This document shows positions 10,288 to 20,298 of a DNA stretch of 64,000 nt, piece after piece. This stretch comes from Bactericera cockerelli (lineage: Eukaryota > Arthropoda > Insecta > Hemiptera > Triozidae). How positions within the stretch are numbered: the stretch's first letter is position 1; the number at the start of each line of letters is the position of its first letter. The notes under the pieces were generated by a model that saw nothing but the letters and a program-made list of their open reading frames with translations, was not told where the DNA came from and made no database searches. The DNA is taken from contig CM044963.1 of NCBI GenBank assembly GCA_024516035.1, positions 23,753,049 through 23,817,048 on the forward strand, given 5' to 3'. The translations under genes and the position numbers were made by a program.

Positions 10288-10609
10288 TTAAAAAAAAATT
10301 AAGATTGTGGTCATTCATGGCTGTGTCGTCTTCAATTTTTTTGTCCTTCCCGATCGGAGGTATAGAAGATAATACCATTGGTATCCTTGGTCAAATAGGT
10401 AACCGTTCCACTGTGATACGGGATTAGGTCTTTCAATAGAATACATGTATAGAATGTCTACCTTGAAATGTAATACATTTGTACCACCTATGTAGATATA
10501 TAGGTGTGTATGTATTTATATTTATCACTCAGAGACTGTGGGCATTCATGGCTGTATCGTCTTTAGTATTTTTTATGAGACCGTCAATCCAATTAATAGT
10601 AATACCCTA

Positions 10610-10785
10610 CGGTGGAAGGTAACCCCCAGGCGAGGTTAATGCTCAAAGCATTTTCTACCGCCTAACCCTCCGAGTCTTATTAATCTGTGATCACAAACTC
10701 AAATAAATTAGGAAAAAATCATGTACTGGGTGGGATTTGAACCAACGGTACCTGTGTATTACCAAACGAGCGCGTTAACTTGACA
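10610..10785 (-). mobile_element. SINE family C, near full length
   Basis: Minus-strand copy. GTTAACGCGCTCGTTTGGTA and GGTTCAAATCCCACCCAGTA form the head. AGACTCGGAGGGTTAGGCGG and GCATTAACCTCGCCTGGGGG form the body. Confidence 0.82.
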
Positions 10786-10892
10786 CACGAAAACCGCTTG
10801 GTTGAATACCAAATGACGAACGTATTAAGTTTTCTTTTTTAATAGTTCAATGATATCAACGAGATGAACCCCATGTTTACAATAAAAAAATA

Positions 10893-11188
10893 GTCAGCGA
10901 TTAGCTCACTGGTTAAGCACTCGCTTGTCATGCGGAAGTTCCCGGGTTCGATCCCCCGAGCTGACAAACAATTGTATTCTAAATTTGGTTACAGTAGCTT
11001 GTAAGAGATACCTTCTGGTGCGCTCGTGTTGACTTAAATGGGAAGTATTGTGTCACCTCTCGCCCATCAGAGGGGATGCATACTACGGGATGGGCAGGCT
11101 ACAGCACAGACCACATGCTTGTAAAGTAGCTCCTGTTTCATGGCTACGATGAAATAAAAAAAGATGAAAAACACTCATTTTTTAAAAA
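10893..11188 (+). mobile_element. SINE family F, Gly/Asp-tRNA-like head
   Basis: The head GTCAGCGATTAGCTCACTGG ... CCCGGGTTCGATCCCCCGAG can almost fold as a tRNA (GTCAGC pairs with GCTGAC), with a CTTGTCATGC anticodon loop. It continues into GGGAAGTATTGTGTCACCTC and CTACGGGATGGGCAGGCTAC. The body is shared with 52165, 36541 and 39052, so this is a SINE and not a tRNA gene. Confidence 0.83.
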
Positions 11189-12011
11189 TAATAAATTTAC
11201 GGAACAATGTTCCATTTTATCTTTAATTAAAAAAAAAAAAAAAATACCCACTGAAGAATGAGTATACAAGCGTGCAGCTATCTTAATTTTTTGCAATAAA
11301 TTCGCAGACAATTACATACACAAGTTCCGGCACAGTTAGCAGCAGAATGTTGTTTAGAAAACATCTCAAAAACTTGAATTATAAATCCGACTTTCAAATA
11401 TGTATGTGAGGTATTTTGAGGTATTCCGACGTGATCACTGAAGTGCCTGCTTTGTGAGGTATTCCAGGAGGATATACAATTATACACATATGTTAGACAT
11501 ACATATTTACATAGGTACATACAATCATTATTCATAACTTGTAACTATATACATTAATGTATTTATGTTTACGGCCGCAAGAGTTTGAGTCAAGTATGCG
11601 GTCACTCAGTAATTGATTCTAAGTCTTCTATACGGATATAAAATATTGAATAAATAATTTATATATTTATTTATGTATATGGAACGGAACATATGGGACG
11701 GAATCCGGTATTGAACCCTTACGATGTCCGGACGGAATCTGGTTTTGAAATATTGACGGAACGGAATATGTGCGGTGAATAAAAGGTAAATGGGACGGAA
11801 TTCGGTGTCTCCCATTATTATTTTTTTTTAATTTTACATAAACTTACGCGAACTACCCATTTATACAACTTTTCCCTACTTAACACTACAAAACTCAATA
11901 CATTAAGAAATATCCTAGCTTGAAAAAATAATATACCATGATCCATGCCTCCTGGTGGGTATGTATTCTAAAAATGTGCCACGAAGTAGATTAACAGATG
12001 TATTGTTAAAA
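11189..12011. other. AT-rich DNA with short ACGGAAT-type repeats
   Basis: Between about 11690 and 11810 the pieces GGACGGAATCCGGT, GGACGGAATCTGG and GACGGAACGGAAT recur, suggesting a decayed minisatellite. The 85- and 69-residue minus-strand frames have no recognisable domain. Confidence 0.4.
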
Positions 12012-12135
12012 TGTAGCCAGTCCTTTCCGGCCCTACCCAGGCTGGGTGACGTTAATGTGGGTAGCTTGTACGATTCCCAACGAATGGATGGTACGATTTA
12101 GTACGTTAAATCAAATAGAATCGTTGGCGTTAGGA
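12012..12135 (+). mobile_element. SINE B/H body fragment
   Basis: CCGGCCCTACCCAGGCTGGG and TAATGTGGGTAGCTTGTACG, then CGATTCCCAACGAATGGATG and AAATCAAATAGAATCG. The GTACGATTCCC wording follows the family B version of the shared body. Head and tail are missing. Confidence 0.65.
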
Positions 12136-12394
12136 AAGGCCCTCGGTCTAGGGTACACAGGGGGTGTAATGCGGAACTGTGTGCACCTAGATAACTCTTA
12201 ATAGACGGGTCCACGTGCACGTGCTTGTGCATGTCCCCGGGGGCTGGTAACATTGCATTGCGCATCTTGGAATGTAAGCAAATGACATGGCTAAGTTCTA
12301 TTAAGGACCGGGTGAGCGGTATATCTTACCAAACACTTTTATAATTTCTTATGACAACGCATATGAAAATTATAAAAGAAAAAAATGATCATTA

Positions 12395-12635
12395 ATGATA
12401 TTAACAACTCAGAAACATTTGTAGGCTGTGTTGAACCAATATCAGAGAATGACATAAAAAAAACAACAACTCAGAAACTTTTGTAGACTGGGTTGAACAA
12501 ATATCAAAGAATAAGCAACAACTCAGAAAATTTGTAGACTGGTTGGAATTAAAATCAAATAATGATAATAAAATAAAATAACTCAGACACCTTTGTTGAC
12601 TGGGTTAAACAAACACCAGAGAAATAGTTGGTTTA
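12395..12635. repeat. Degenerate tandem repeat of about 65 bp, 4 units
   Basis: AACAACTCAGAAACTTTTGT followed by AGACTGGGTTGAACAAATAT recurs four times with substitutions (units near 12402, 12466, 12515 and 12578). Confidence 0.7.
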
Positions 12636-14002
12636 CTACCAGGTCACTATTTCCTAAGAAACAACATTGGAGTATACAATGACACCATTGAGTACGATAA
12701 ATGTGGTGAGGGAACACCCTCTCCCATCCTAATCAAGTCACTCACAAAAATCCAAACTCTTGTATACTCAGGACAAAAGCTGGAAACAAACACTGTGAAC
12801 TTATATAACACCTGCTAAACTTTTTAGTGCAGCAGACGTTTTTGAAAGTGATGAGTGAGCTGAATGGGGTGCAATAGTTCTAAATAATGGACGCAGCACA
12901 TAGGAATTTCTTTTAGAAAAGACCCCCAGATATAATGTAATGTAATGTAATGTAATGGCGTTAGGAAGGGCATCCAGGCTTAAAAATGTGCCACGACCAT
13001 TCATTCAAGCTCAACCATGAGGTTGAAGAATGCCGACCCCAAGTAGGTTTGGAAAAAGGCAAAGTGAAAGAAGAAGATTGTTAATATATCACAATTATCA
13101 CATGTAAATGTTAGTACATCAAATGTAAGTTACTGCTTCAGATGATGTATTCTTGGAACTTTCAGTGTAATGTTAGTAGGTAGAATGGTAGATAACATGT
13201 AGGTACATAACATGTACAATAATTGTACATACAATACATTACATTGTCTAGTCCTAATGCTTGTTGTCAGTGTCCATGTGTACTTGGGAACATTACATAG
13301 CCAGTTAGCCACATTCGCATATGTAAGTAGTGTAAGTACAAAGCTACCCAGGATGTTAAGTCAAAGTACATTTTTATGTGTACCTAAACACATGCTATAC
13401 ATAGAATTAACATAACTGCATGAGTACATAGTGTGTACGAGTTATTGTGTACCTACCTATTATTATTTGTAGAACGGTATGTACTGTGAAGCAATTGTAC
13501 TTTTTCTACTTAATCTTTTAGCTAAAGCAGGTTCCCAGTAAGAGTATTACCAGTGTTTTCTAGTATACATGGGTAAATTCTACATGTTCAGGTAAAGTTC
13601 GTAAATGCAGTGAGAACTTAAGAAGGTTGTTAGGTATACAATTATAAAGTGGGAGTTTATGGGAATAAGAGTTTGCAAAAATAAATAAAAATATTTCGCC
13701 TGTTGAAAGACTTGAAAGTTTAAAGCCCAAGTTCTCATAACGTTTCATTATCCACTAGACTACAGCTATACATTTTACAAGGAAATTTTACAAGGAAAAT
13801 CAGAACATAGCTTGGCTTCCTGGAAAATCAGAACATAACTTGGCTTCCTGAAAAAGCAGAACATACATAGTTACATAACTTGTCTTGACAGCTGTTTCGA
13901 GCTTATTTGCTTTCATCAGCAAGTGATAGTCCAGAACTATGCCATAAAGTAACCTCTATATTTTAAACTGTATACCTAACTCAGAAATATTTATACTATA
14001 AA
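12636..14002. other. AT-rich DNA with RTE-like 3' fragment
   Basis: The pentamer TAATG repeats at about 12937-12958. It is followed by GGCGTTAGGAAGGGCATCCA and GAATGCCGACCCCAAGTAGG (12955-13055), wording known from RTE-type LINE 3' ends. A triplicated CAGAACATA..TTGGCTTCCT motif lies at 13797-13880. Small frames at 13130-13415 and 13560-13748 look like chance. Confidence 0.45.
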
Positions 14003-14095
14003 TGTTGGGTAGAAGAGATTGCAGCAGGCAACCCCACCCTTTAGGTAAGACATTAGCTTCATTTTCATCTGTTATGTTTATTTATTTTTCTCAAT
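14003..14095 (+). mobile_element. Family J LINE 3' end, truncated
   Basis: GTTGGGTAGAAGAGATTGCA and CCCCACCCTTTAGGTAAGAC match the proximal part of family J, with decay after about 14090. Confidence 0.6.
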
Positions 14096-14605
14096 CGAAT
14101 ACTTTTTCTTCATTTTCTACCCACCCTAAATCGGTACCGTCGGCGACCCTGTCTAAACGGGAAAAGATGTAGGAGATGATGACCGTAAATCGGTAAATAT
14201 TATGTCCTATAAATAAATAATAAATTAATACTGATAATAAAAGTGAGAATTTGTACCTACGCACAGTGCTTTTAAACATATCTTTGAGTGAATCCAAAGA
14301 AATAAAGATGTTCACTAGCGTGACCCCCTCTGTTTTGACAAAGTGAACATCCGACATGGAAGCCATTAGTCAACCCAAGGCGGAGGACAATGGACTCCTT
14401 GGCCGTAAAACAGAACTAATAGCTATTAGAGTTGACTATAGTGGACATGAAACAGGAGACGTAATCGTAATGTTCAAACAAATGAAGATTGTAGTCATCA
14501 ACTCATCATTGGTGTTCAGGACGGAACACTAGAATTAAATGACCATCAACGAACGAATTAAATAGAATCTTCACGACAGAACACAAACAGAGACGGACAT
14601 TCGGG

Positions 14606-14800
14606 TGCTCACACATACTCGTACACATATACACACTCACACTTGATAGTAATCTTCAAAAACACACACACACACACACTTGACCCACACGAACGGTTCA
14701 AACACATACACTGTACACACACACAAATGGTGAACATAGTGAACATACAACACTATCTCTCACACACAATCAGACACACGCACACCGGATTGGTTTAGTC
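14606..14800. repeat. CA-rich simple repeat
   Basis: Interrupted runs of CACACACACACA and CACATACAC across about 190 bp, a degenerate dinucleotide repeat. No gene lies in 14096-14997. The 91-residue minus-strand frame at 14091-14366 is unsupported. Confidence 0.7.
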
Positions 14801-14997
14801 CAGTGTCCATGATTCCGTTCTACATATACTATTTGTAGGTTTTGTAAGATCTATCAATTATTCTTGTAACTTCTCTTCAGTGGCCGTCCAGTGATGATCA
14901 GACTCTTACAATCATGACTTTATGTCAAAATTAACTGTCTCTTTCTATGTATAGGCGTTCTTCACACCTCGGCCGAGGTGTTTGATAACTAGTCGAC

Positions 14998-15250
14998 ATC
15001 ACGGTTTCCATGACAAAAGAGACTCTAGCACCTTAACAATTCCAAAATGAACAAAGCTGCCAACGAAAATACTTTTCGGCAACGGAGACCCATATTTACT
15101 AAGAACATAATACCTAATAATTTATCACGGTTTCTATGACAAAATAGACTCTAGCACCTTAACAATTCCAAAATGAACAAAGCTGCCAACGAAAATACCT
15201 TTCGGCAACGGAGACCCATATTTACTTAGAAAATCATAATACCTAATAAT
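14998..15250. repeat. 126-bp direct duplication
   Basis: ATCACGGTTTCCATGACAAA at 14998 and the matching copy at 15124 begin two units that are almost identical over TCTAGCACCTTAACAATTCC and GAAAATACTTTTCGGCAACG. The high identity points to a recent tandem duplication. Confidence 0.88.
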
Positions 15251-15458
15251 TTATCATAACGATCAACAAAAAACATAATCCACAAAAAATTAATACTGTA
15301 CCATGTACCATATATTATGCCTTCGACGAACAAACAACTCGACCTCCGAACATTCCTTAAATCGAAGCATAATAAAGTTTCTAAAATCCTCGAGATAGAA
15401 TTAGTCACATGAGTCAGAATGGAATTTTGGTAATGGAGAAGAACAATAAACATAAAAA

Positions 15459-15640
15459 ATGTAAATCCAAGAATTGGGAAAGAGTTTTCAAGAAACTATT
15501 ATCTAAAAATAAAGACCGAATACTGAACCCTGTCATGTAAATCCAAGAATTGGGAAAGAGTTTTCAAGAAGCTATTAAAAATGAAGTCCGACGAAGACTG
15601 TACCCTATCATGTAAATATAGGAATTAGTAAAAATTTAAG
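15459..15640. repeat. About 80-bp tandem repeat, 2+ units
   Basis: CATGTAAATCCAAGAATTGG and GAAAGAGTTTTCAAGAA recur at about 15460 and 15534, with a decayed third start at about 15609. Confidence 0.75.
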
Positions 15641-16062
15641 AATTAGAAAATATAATAGTAAGCCTTGTCAGTTTTATTAGCTTAATCCTCATTATTCTCA
15701 TGAAGTTATTCATATGTTAATGAACTTGGACTGTTGTTTCTATTATTATTGAGTAGCATCATCGTTTTCGAATGTTACCATTGATATTTTCATCAAGTTT
15801 ATAGAAGGAGGCTAATAATTAACAAGGGACCCCAAAACCAAGTTGTTTCTATAGGTATATTTAATGTTTCTATAGGTATAGATACAATAGAACTACAAGA
15901 GAAGAAAAAGATCACAAAAATATTAGTTTTAATAATATGGAACTCTAAATTCCTATTGGTATAGTTTTCTAATGAGTAACATATGGCTGTAAATTTTGCC
16001 ACTTTTTTACCTTTTTTCTTACCTAAATGCTTTTTTTATCTATAATGTACCTAATATGTATG

Positions 16063-16161
16063 CCGACCTCAGTAGTTTGGTCGATAAGGCGGTGATAAGG
16101 TAAGATAAGTGTTTTTAGTAGTTGTAGTATCACGAAAGTGATAAACACAAATATGATTACT
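16063..16161 (+). mobile_element. SINE family A, internally deleted
   Basis: CCGACCTCAGTAGTTTGGTC then GATAAGGCGGTGATAAGG joins directly to the tail GTAGTATCACGAAAGTGATA. The anticodon and T arms are deleted. Confidence 0.75.
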
Positions 16162-17148
16162 TAAATTTAATGTACCTAATATGTAAATAAATATCCAAGT
16201 ATTTAAATTGCTATCATAAACTTCATTTCATAGTTCACAACAGCCAAACTTCCTTTGTTTCTACACATTAATCTTCTTAAGCACTTCCTGTGGGTTCAGT
16301 CTCTATGTCCTGTGAAGATAGTCTCTACAAATGTCTTGTGAAGATGTCTTCATCTTGTGTGAAGATGGTGTTTCTGTTTCTTCCACTGCTGCATCCATTA
16401 CCGGAAACTTATTACACATCTGTTGCATAGATTTTGCGGCTCGGTTCAGTTTTCAATTCTTTTTCTTACCGAGTTTTGTATGCCATTTCGTAGTTCACAA
16501 GCCACCTAATACTCGTCGACGAAGGCTGTTTGTTCTCTTTGCTTTTCTATCTACTCTTTTTTTAAATCTTTTTTTTTTTTCAACTCATTTTTTCTGCAGT
16601 TCTCACTATTCTTTTCTCAATGTTTTAAATTCGTTTTTCTCTGAAATTAAGGATTATAAGTATATTTATAAGAAACTATCTGGCTCAGTTTTTTTGGAAC
16701 ATTGTTCTCCGTTCTCATCCAATTATACGAGGCCGGAAATCATTACCTGTTCTAAATTATTCTTAGTTTCAGTGGATGCTTTCTTGTTTTAATTTTTTCT
16801 TCTCTTTTTTTGTGTACTTATTAAAAAAAAATACCAATCATTTTGGATGCATTCTTGCATGGTTTTTTCTTACTCTATTAAAAAAATTTTATTTCTTATT
16901 GTTAACCATTCTTGCATGTTTTTGGAAAGGGTTCATGTTACAGTGTTACCTACACTGACTACACCATGCTTGCATGGAGACATAGATACTTTTGTTAGGG
17001 TCCTATTTATTTTTTATGGTAGAACTGTAGAGTTAGTGTTAGGATCGAGTTGTTTTCTCGTGTTCTCTAATATTGTTTTTGGTTCATTTTGAAGTTCTCA
17101 TTTTCTGCATGAGCGCTTGGTAGTCTATCTGGTAAATTTCCCCACCTT
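16162..17148. other. T-rich DNA, no supported gene
   Basis: The 153-residue frame at 16331-16792 and its overlapping neighbours are Phe/Leu/Ser-rich because the strand is T-rich. They show no domain, splice context or homologue I recognise. Repeats of GTCTTGTGAAGATG (16310-16370) and CATTCTTGCATG (16848-16990) suggest decayed tandem DNA. Confidence 0.4.
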
Positions 17149-17252
17149 CAGCACAAGATTTTTTATCTTTTGAAGGTGGGTACACCTTCATTGTTTGTTG
17201 AAGATGTTATTGTGAAATAAAATACATGGAAACTTAAAAAAATAATAAAAAA
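17149..17252 (+). repeat. Family K retroelement 3' end
   Basis: CAGCACAAGATTTTTTATCT through ACATGGAAACTTAAAAAAAT is the same tail unit as at 938 and 37607, with an A-rich end at 17230-17252. A SINE C follows directly. Confidence 0.6.
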
Positions 17253-17440
17253 AAGTGGTTAAGGCGGGTAATCCAGGTAGCGTAGTGATTCGTTGGTTCG
17301 AATCCTACCCAGTACATGAATTTTTCTTCATTAATTTTAGTTTGAGACCACATAATAATAAGACTCGGAGGGTTAGGCTGTAGAAAATTATTTGAGCAAT
17401 AACCTGGCCTGGTGGTTACCTTCCACTAAAGAGTGATATT
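17253..17440 (+). mobile_element. SINE family C, head shortened
   Basis: AAGTGGTTAAGGCGGGTAAT has a small deletion in the anticodon arm. GGTTCGAATCCTACCCAGTA, GACTCGGAGGGTTAGGCTGT and GGTTACCTTCCACTAAAGAG follow, ending in ATTATTATAA. Confidence 0.82.
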
Positions 17441-18300
17441 ATTATAATATTAAATCACATGTCACAAACTCCGAGTTTTATCATTACTAACTAATAGGTA
17501 CTTACCATGCTCGAGAATTGAACTAGGTTTTGAGTTCGATGACAATGAATACATTGCACACAACATAATTTGATCTAGCTCATCTCAATATCTATCTAGT
17601 TCTAAAACGCAAGGTATTCACATAATTTGACTTTCACATTAAAACACACTAGTTTCATGTCGTTCTGAAATCTGAAGTATGTTATAAACCTTCGTTGTAA
17701 AATAAACATCTATAAAAATTGTAAAAAAATCTGAAGTATCCCTATCATTGATAATTTGACTTTTGATTCAAATTGATCCATTTCCTTCTTAAGAGAAATT
17801 CCTTCTCCTAATTGCGGTATCCCTCTCAAAGTAACCGACCCTTAAATTTACAAAGAGATCCCTTTGAAATACAAATGAATTGTAATAATCGAACCGAAGA
17901 AAAGACTTAAAACCTTTTATTGCGGGCAGTTAAAGAGGTCAACACAAAAAAAGCCACAGTTAAACGGAAATCTATACAAGAATTTGAAACCTGTCATCTA
18001 GAAAGATTTTTTTTTTTTACAATGAGGCAATTTAATCGTATTACTGAATGGGCCATTTTTCTCAAGGTTGACCCTGCTTTCGCTCTCAAAGGAAATGAAA
18101 ATAATCTTCTAATTCAACTTTTTATTATTGTTCTTTTGTAGGTTATAATGATAACAATAATAATTCAGGGTATTCTCATTAAGTATTATTATTATTTTTA
18201 GGGTGTCGAAAAGGGATATGAGGAGCGTTTCTGGGTTCAAAAGGTTTCCGGTCTAGGGCACAGGTAGGTGTGTCCACTTATTCACGTAGGTCTATTCTGT
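17441..18300. other. AT-rich DNA upstream of the LINE
   Basis: No gene is recognised. A 73-residue frame at 17920-18141 has no domain. A short phrase TTTCCGGTCTAGGGCACAGG at about 18247 loosely recalls CCTCGGTCTAGGGTACACAG at 12141, hinting at another repeat. Confidence 0.4.
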
Positions 18301-18940
18301 TCTGACAAAGACTTTTGTGAAATATTTTAATCCTTATCTCACACTAGCTGTTTCTTCGTACTTCGCCACAGGAATGAAGTTAAGGTCAGCTAAGAGACAT
18401 GGTCCTATTCAGTTGATCTGGGCCTCATTTCAGAAAACTCTCTCACTCTCAAAATCTAACTTTCAACTCAAATTTGCCAGCCTCAACCATCAGGATCAAC
18501 AGGATCAACCATCAACTCCGCATCGCTCGCATAGTTCGATATTACTATTACGTAATCTCTAATAATTTTAATAATTTCTTTTAAATAAATTAATTCCCTT
18601 TTGTTTCTCGTTTTACTTGTGTTTCGTAACTATATGTTTTTAAATAAATTAAATAATTATAATATTACAACGTGATATTCATTTTCATTTCAATTTCTAT
18701 TTTTTTCTACTTTTTTTTTTAACAATAATTTTATTTTTGCTTGTGACAGAATTATTTTTCTCCTGTCTTTTGTAAAACACAATTATTCATTTTTATCAAG
18801 TGTCATAAATTTCAATATTTCATAATTACACTAAAAATGATGACAGATGACAGACCATAATTGTGATACTAATATTAATAGTGGATCCCAACATATTTTG
18901 TCTTTTTGAACTTTTGCAAACTTGAAAAAAAAAAAAAATC

Positions 18941-20173
18941 ATGCCAGTGACTAGAAACCAGAGCAAATTTCTCAACCAAAACATGCGTCCAAAAACAGCC
19001 TTTCAATCCAACTTACCCCATCTGAATAGTAATAGTAAAAATAGCAGTTTAGGAAATAAATCAGTTATTAAAAAAGTGACTTCTACAAATAAAAATCAGA
19101 CGCTCTCGCCATCCGCACAGTATAAAGGAGTCGCAGCTCGTGTACCTGGTGCCAGTGTTTCGAAAGCGACATCTTCTGCCAGTTCTTCGTTTACTCGTGA
19201 TTCATCAATTCGCCTATCTCAAGGATTATCATCTAATTCTACACGTAAGCTTTCTTCCTCCACTCCAAATTCATCCACCCCCAAGAACGGGCCACGCGTG
19301 TCAACTGCTGAAATAGATCTCTTAAAGAAGCTAAACAATGATCTCCTTCAGAGACTCAAACTTGTCGAGGATGAATTGAAAATTACCAAAAACAAGCTAG
19401 CCACTCAATCTGTACAACATCTGACCCAGAAGGATGATGCCTCCACTTCTGTACAACACCCGGTACTCCCATCTTCTTCTGGTAACCTGCCTAACCAATC
19501 TTCTATGAGTTCGGCTGTTGCTGCTGCTGCTATCCAGAGTCTCAACCTCAACCACAACCATGATCACATCTCAACCTCTGCTGCTGACTTCACTCAGAAT
19601 ATCTTGTCATCGGAATCAGTGTCGGATCTTCAGTCACCTCGCCTTCTAGTGTGCGGTGATAGCATGACAAGGGACTTTGGTGCTATTCTCCAGGAGCTGC
19701 TGCCCCATTACTCAGTGGAATGCGTCACCTATCCTGGAGCTCCCCTGGTTCACTGTGTCAAGGATCTGCGTTATTATACTCGCAACTTCACCAAGTCAGA
19801 CATTATCTTCATGCTGGCAGGAGTCAATGATGTTCCATTTTTAACAGCTGAACTTTTGGATAGTACCTTTACAAATCTTAAGGATCTGCAGAGTTCCACT
19901 AACCTTATTTTCTCTAGTGTACCATATAGATTTGACAAACCCCAGTTTAATTCTAGTATATTTGCTAGCAATCTCCACATACTTAAACTATGCCAAATGT
20001 ATAAATTGTATTATTTGGAAAGTAATTTCTTCATGTCACGTAATAAGTTTACAAAACATGGCTTGCACTTCAACACTGCAGGAAAACAATACTTTTGTAA
20101 TAACTTTGTCTCTTGTATTGAATTCTTTGAGCAAGGAAACAGCGTTATCCTTCTGCCTAATAATAAAAACTAA
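18941..20173 (+). CDS. LINE ORF1 protein with coiled coil and SGNH-esterase-like domain
   Basis: A 410-residue ORF1 protein, expected by family knowledge to bind retrotransposon RNA. Residues 1-118 are Ser/Thr/Asn/Lys-rich and probably disordered. About 121-156 (AEIDLLKKLNNDLLQRLKLV onward) form heptads typical of a coiled coil that could mediate multimers. About 230-390 resemble an SGNH/GDSL hydrolase: CGDSMT (Ser241), PGA (265-267), AGVND (Asn296) and KHGLHFNTAGK (His376). The catalytic pair, normally DxxH, reads HGLH here. There is no CCHC zinc knuckle, RRM or PHD finger. The ATG follows a 14-nt A run and is the first in frame. Esterase-type ORF1 proteins are known in CR1 and L2 elements. 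Catalytic activity here is unproven. Confidence 0.88.
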   Translation: MPVTRNQSKFLNQNMRPKTAFQSNLPHLNSNSKNSSLGNKSVIKKVTSTNKNQTLSPSAQYKGVAARVPGASVSKATSSASSSFTRDSSIRLSQGLSSNSTRKLSSSTPNSSTPKNGPRVSTAEIDLLKKLNNDLLQRLKLVEDELKITKNKLATQSVQHLTQKDDASTSVQHPVLPSSSGNLPNQSSMSSAVAAAAIQSLNLNHNHDHISTSAADFTQNILSSESVSDLQSPRLLVCGDSMTRDFGAILQELLPHYSVECVTYPGAPLVHCVKDLRYYTRNFTKSDIIFMLAGVNDVPFLTAELLDSTFTNLKDLQSSTNLIFSSVPYRFDKPQFNSSIFASNLHILKLCQMYKLYYLESNFFMSRNKFTKHGLHFNTAGKQYFCNNFVSCIEFFEQGNSVILLPNNKN

Positions 20174-20298
20174 CCCGGTAAAATCTCTACGCGACGTATC
20201 ATGTCCAGTTATACTACTTGACGTCACTAGCTCTGACTCTAGTATTGACTCAGAAACTAGTTCGTTTTTTCTTGAACAGTTGTAACAACCCTTATCTT
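20174..20298 (+). other. ORF1-ORF2 junction
   Basis: ORF1 stops at 20171-20173. The ORF2 frame (a different phase) has its last stop at 20179-20181, and its first ATG is at 20299. The spacing suggests reinitiation, or a non-AUG start such as TTG 20218, for translation of ORF2. An overlapping third-phase frame (19917-20285) is probably a shadow. Confidence 0.5.

Noticed and set aside
10893..10968. Possible functional tRNA gene (GTCAGC...GCTGAC acceptor, GTC-like anticodon)
   Set aside because: The anticodon stem has a mismatch, and the sequence runs without a Pol III terminator into a body shared with other SINE F copies, so it is a SINE head.
16331..17092. Overlapping 60-153-codon plus-strand frames rich in Phe, Leu and Ser
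   Set aside because: T-rich composition explains both the residues and the openness. No domain, conserved motif or splice signals support a gene.
20218..20298. ORF2 start at the TTG 20218
   Set aside because: A non-AUG start is possible but unsupported. The first ATG in frame is 20299, so I annotated that and noted the alternative.
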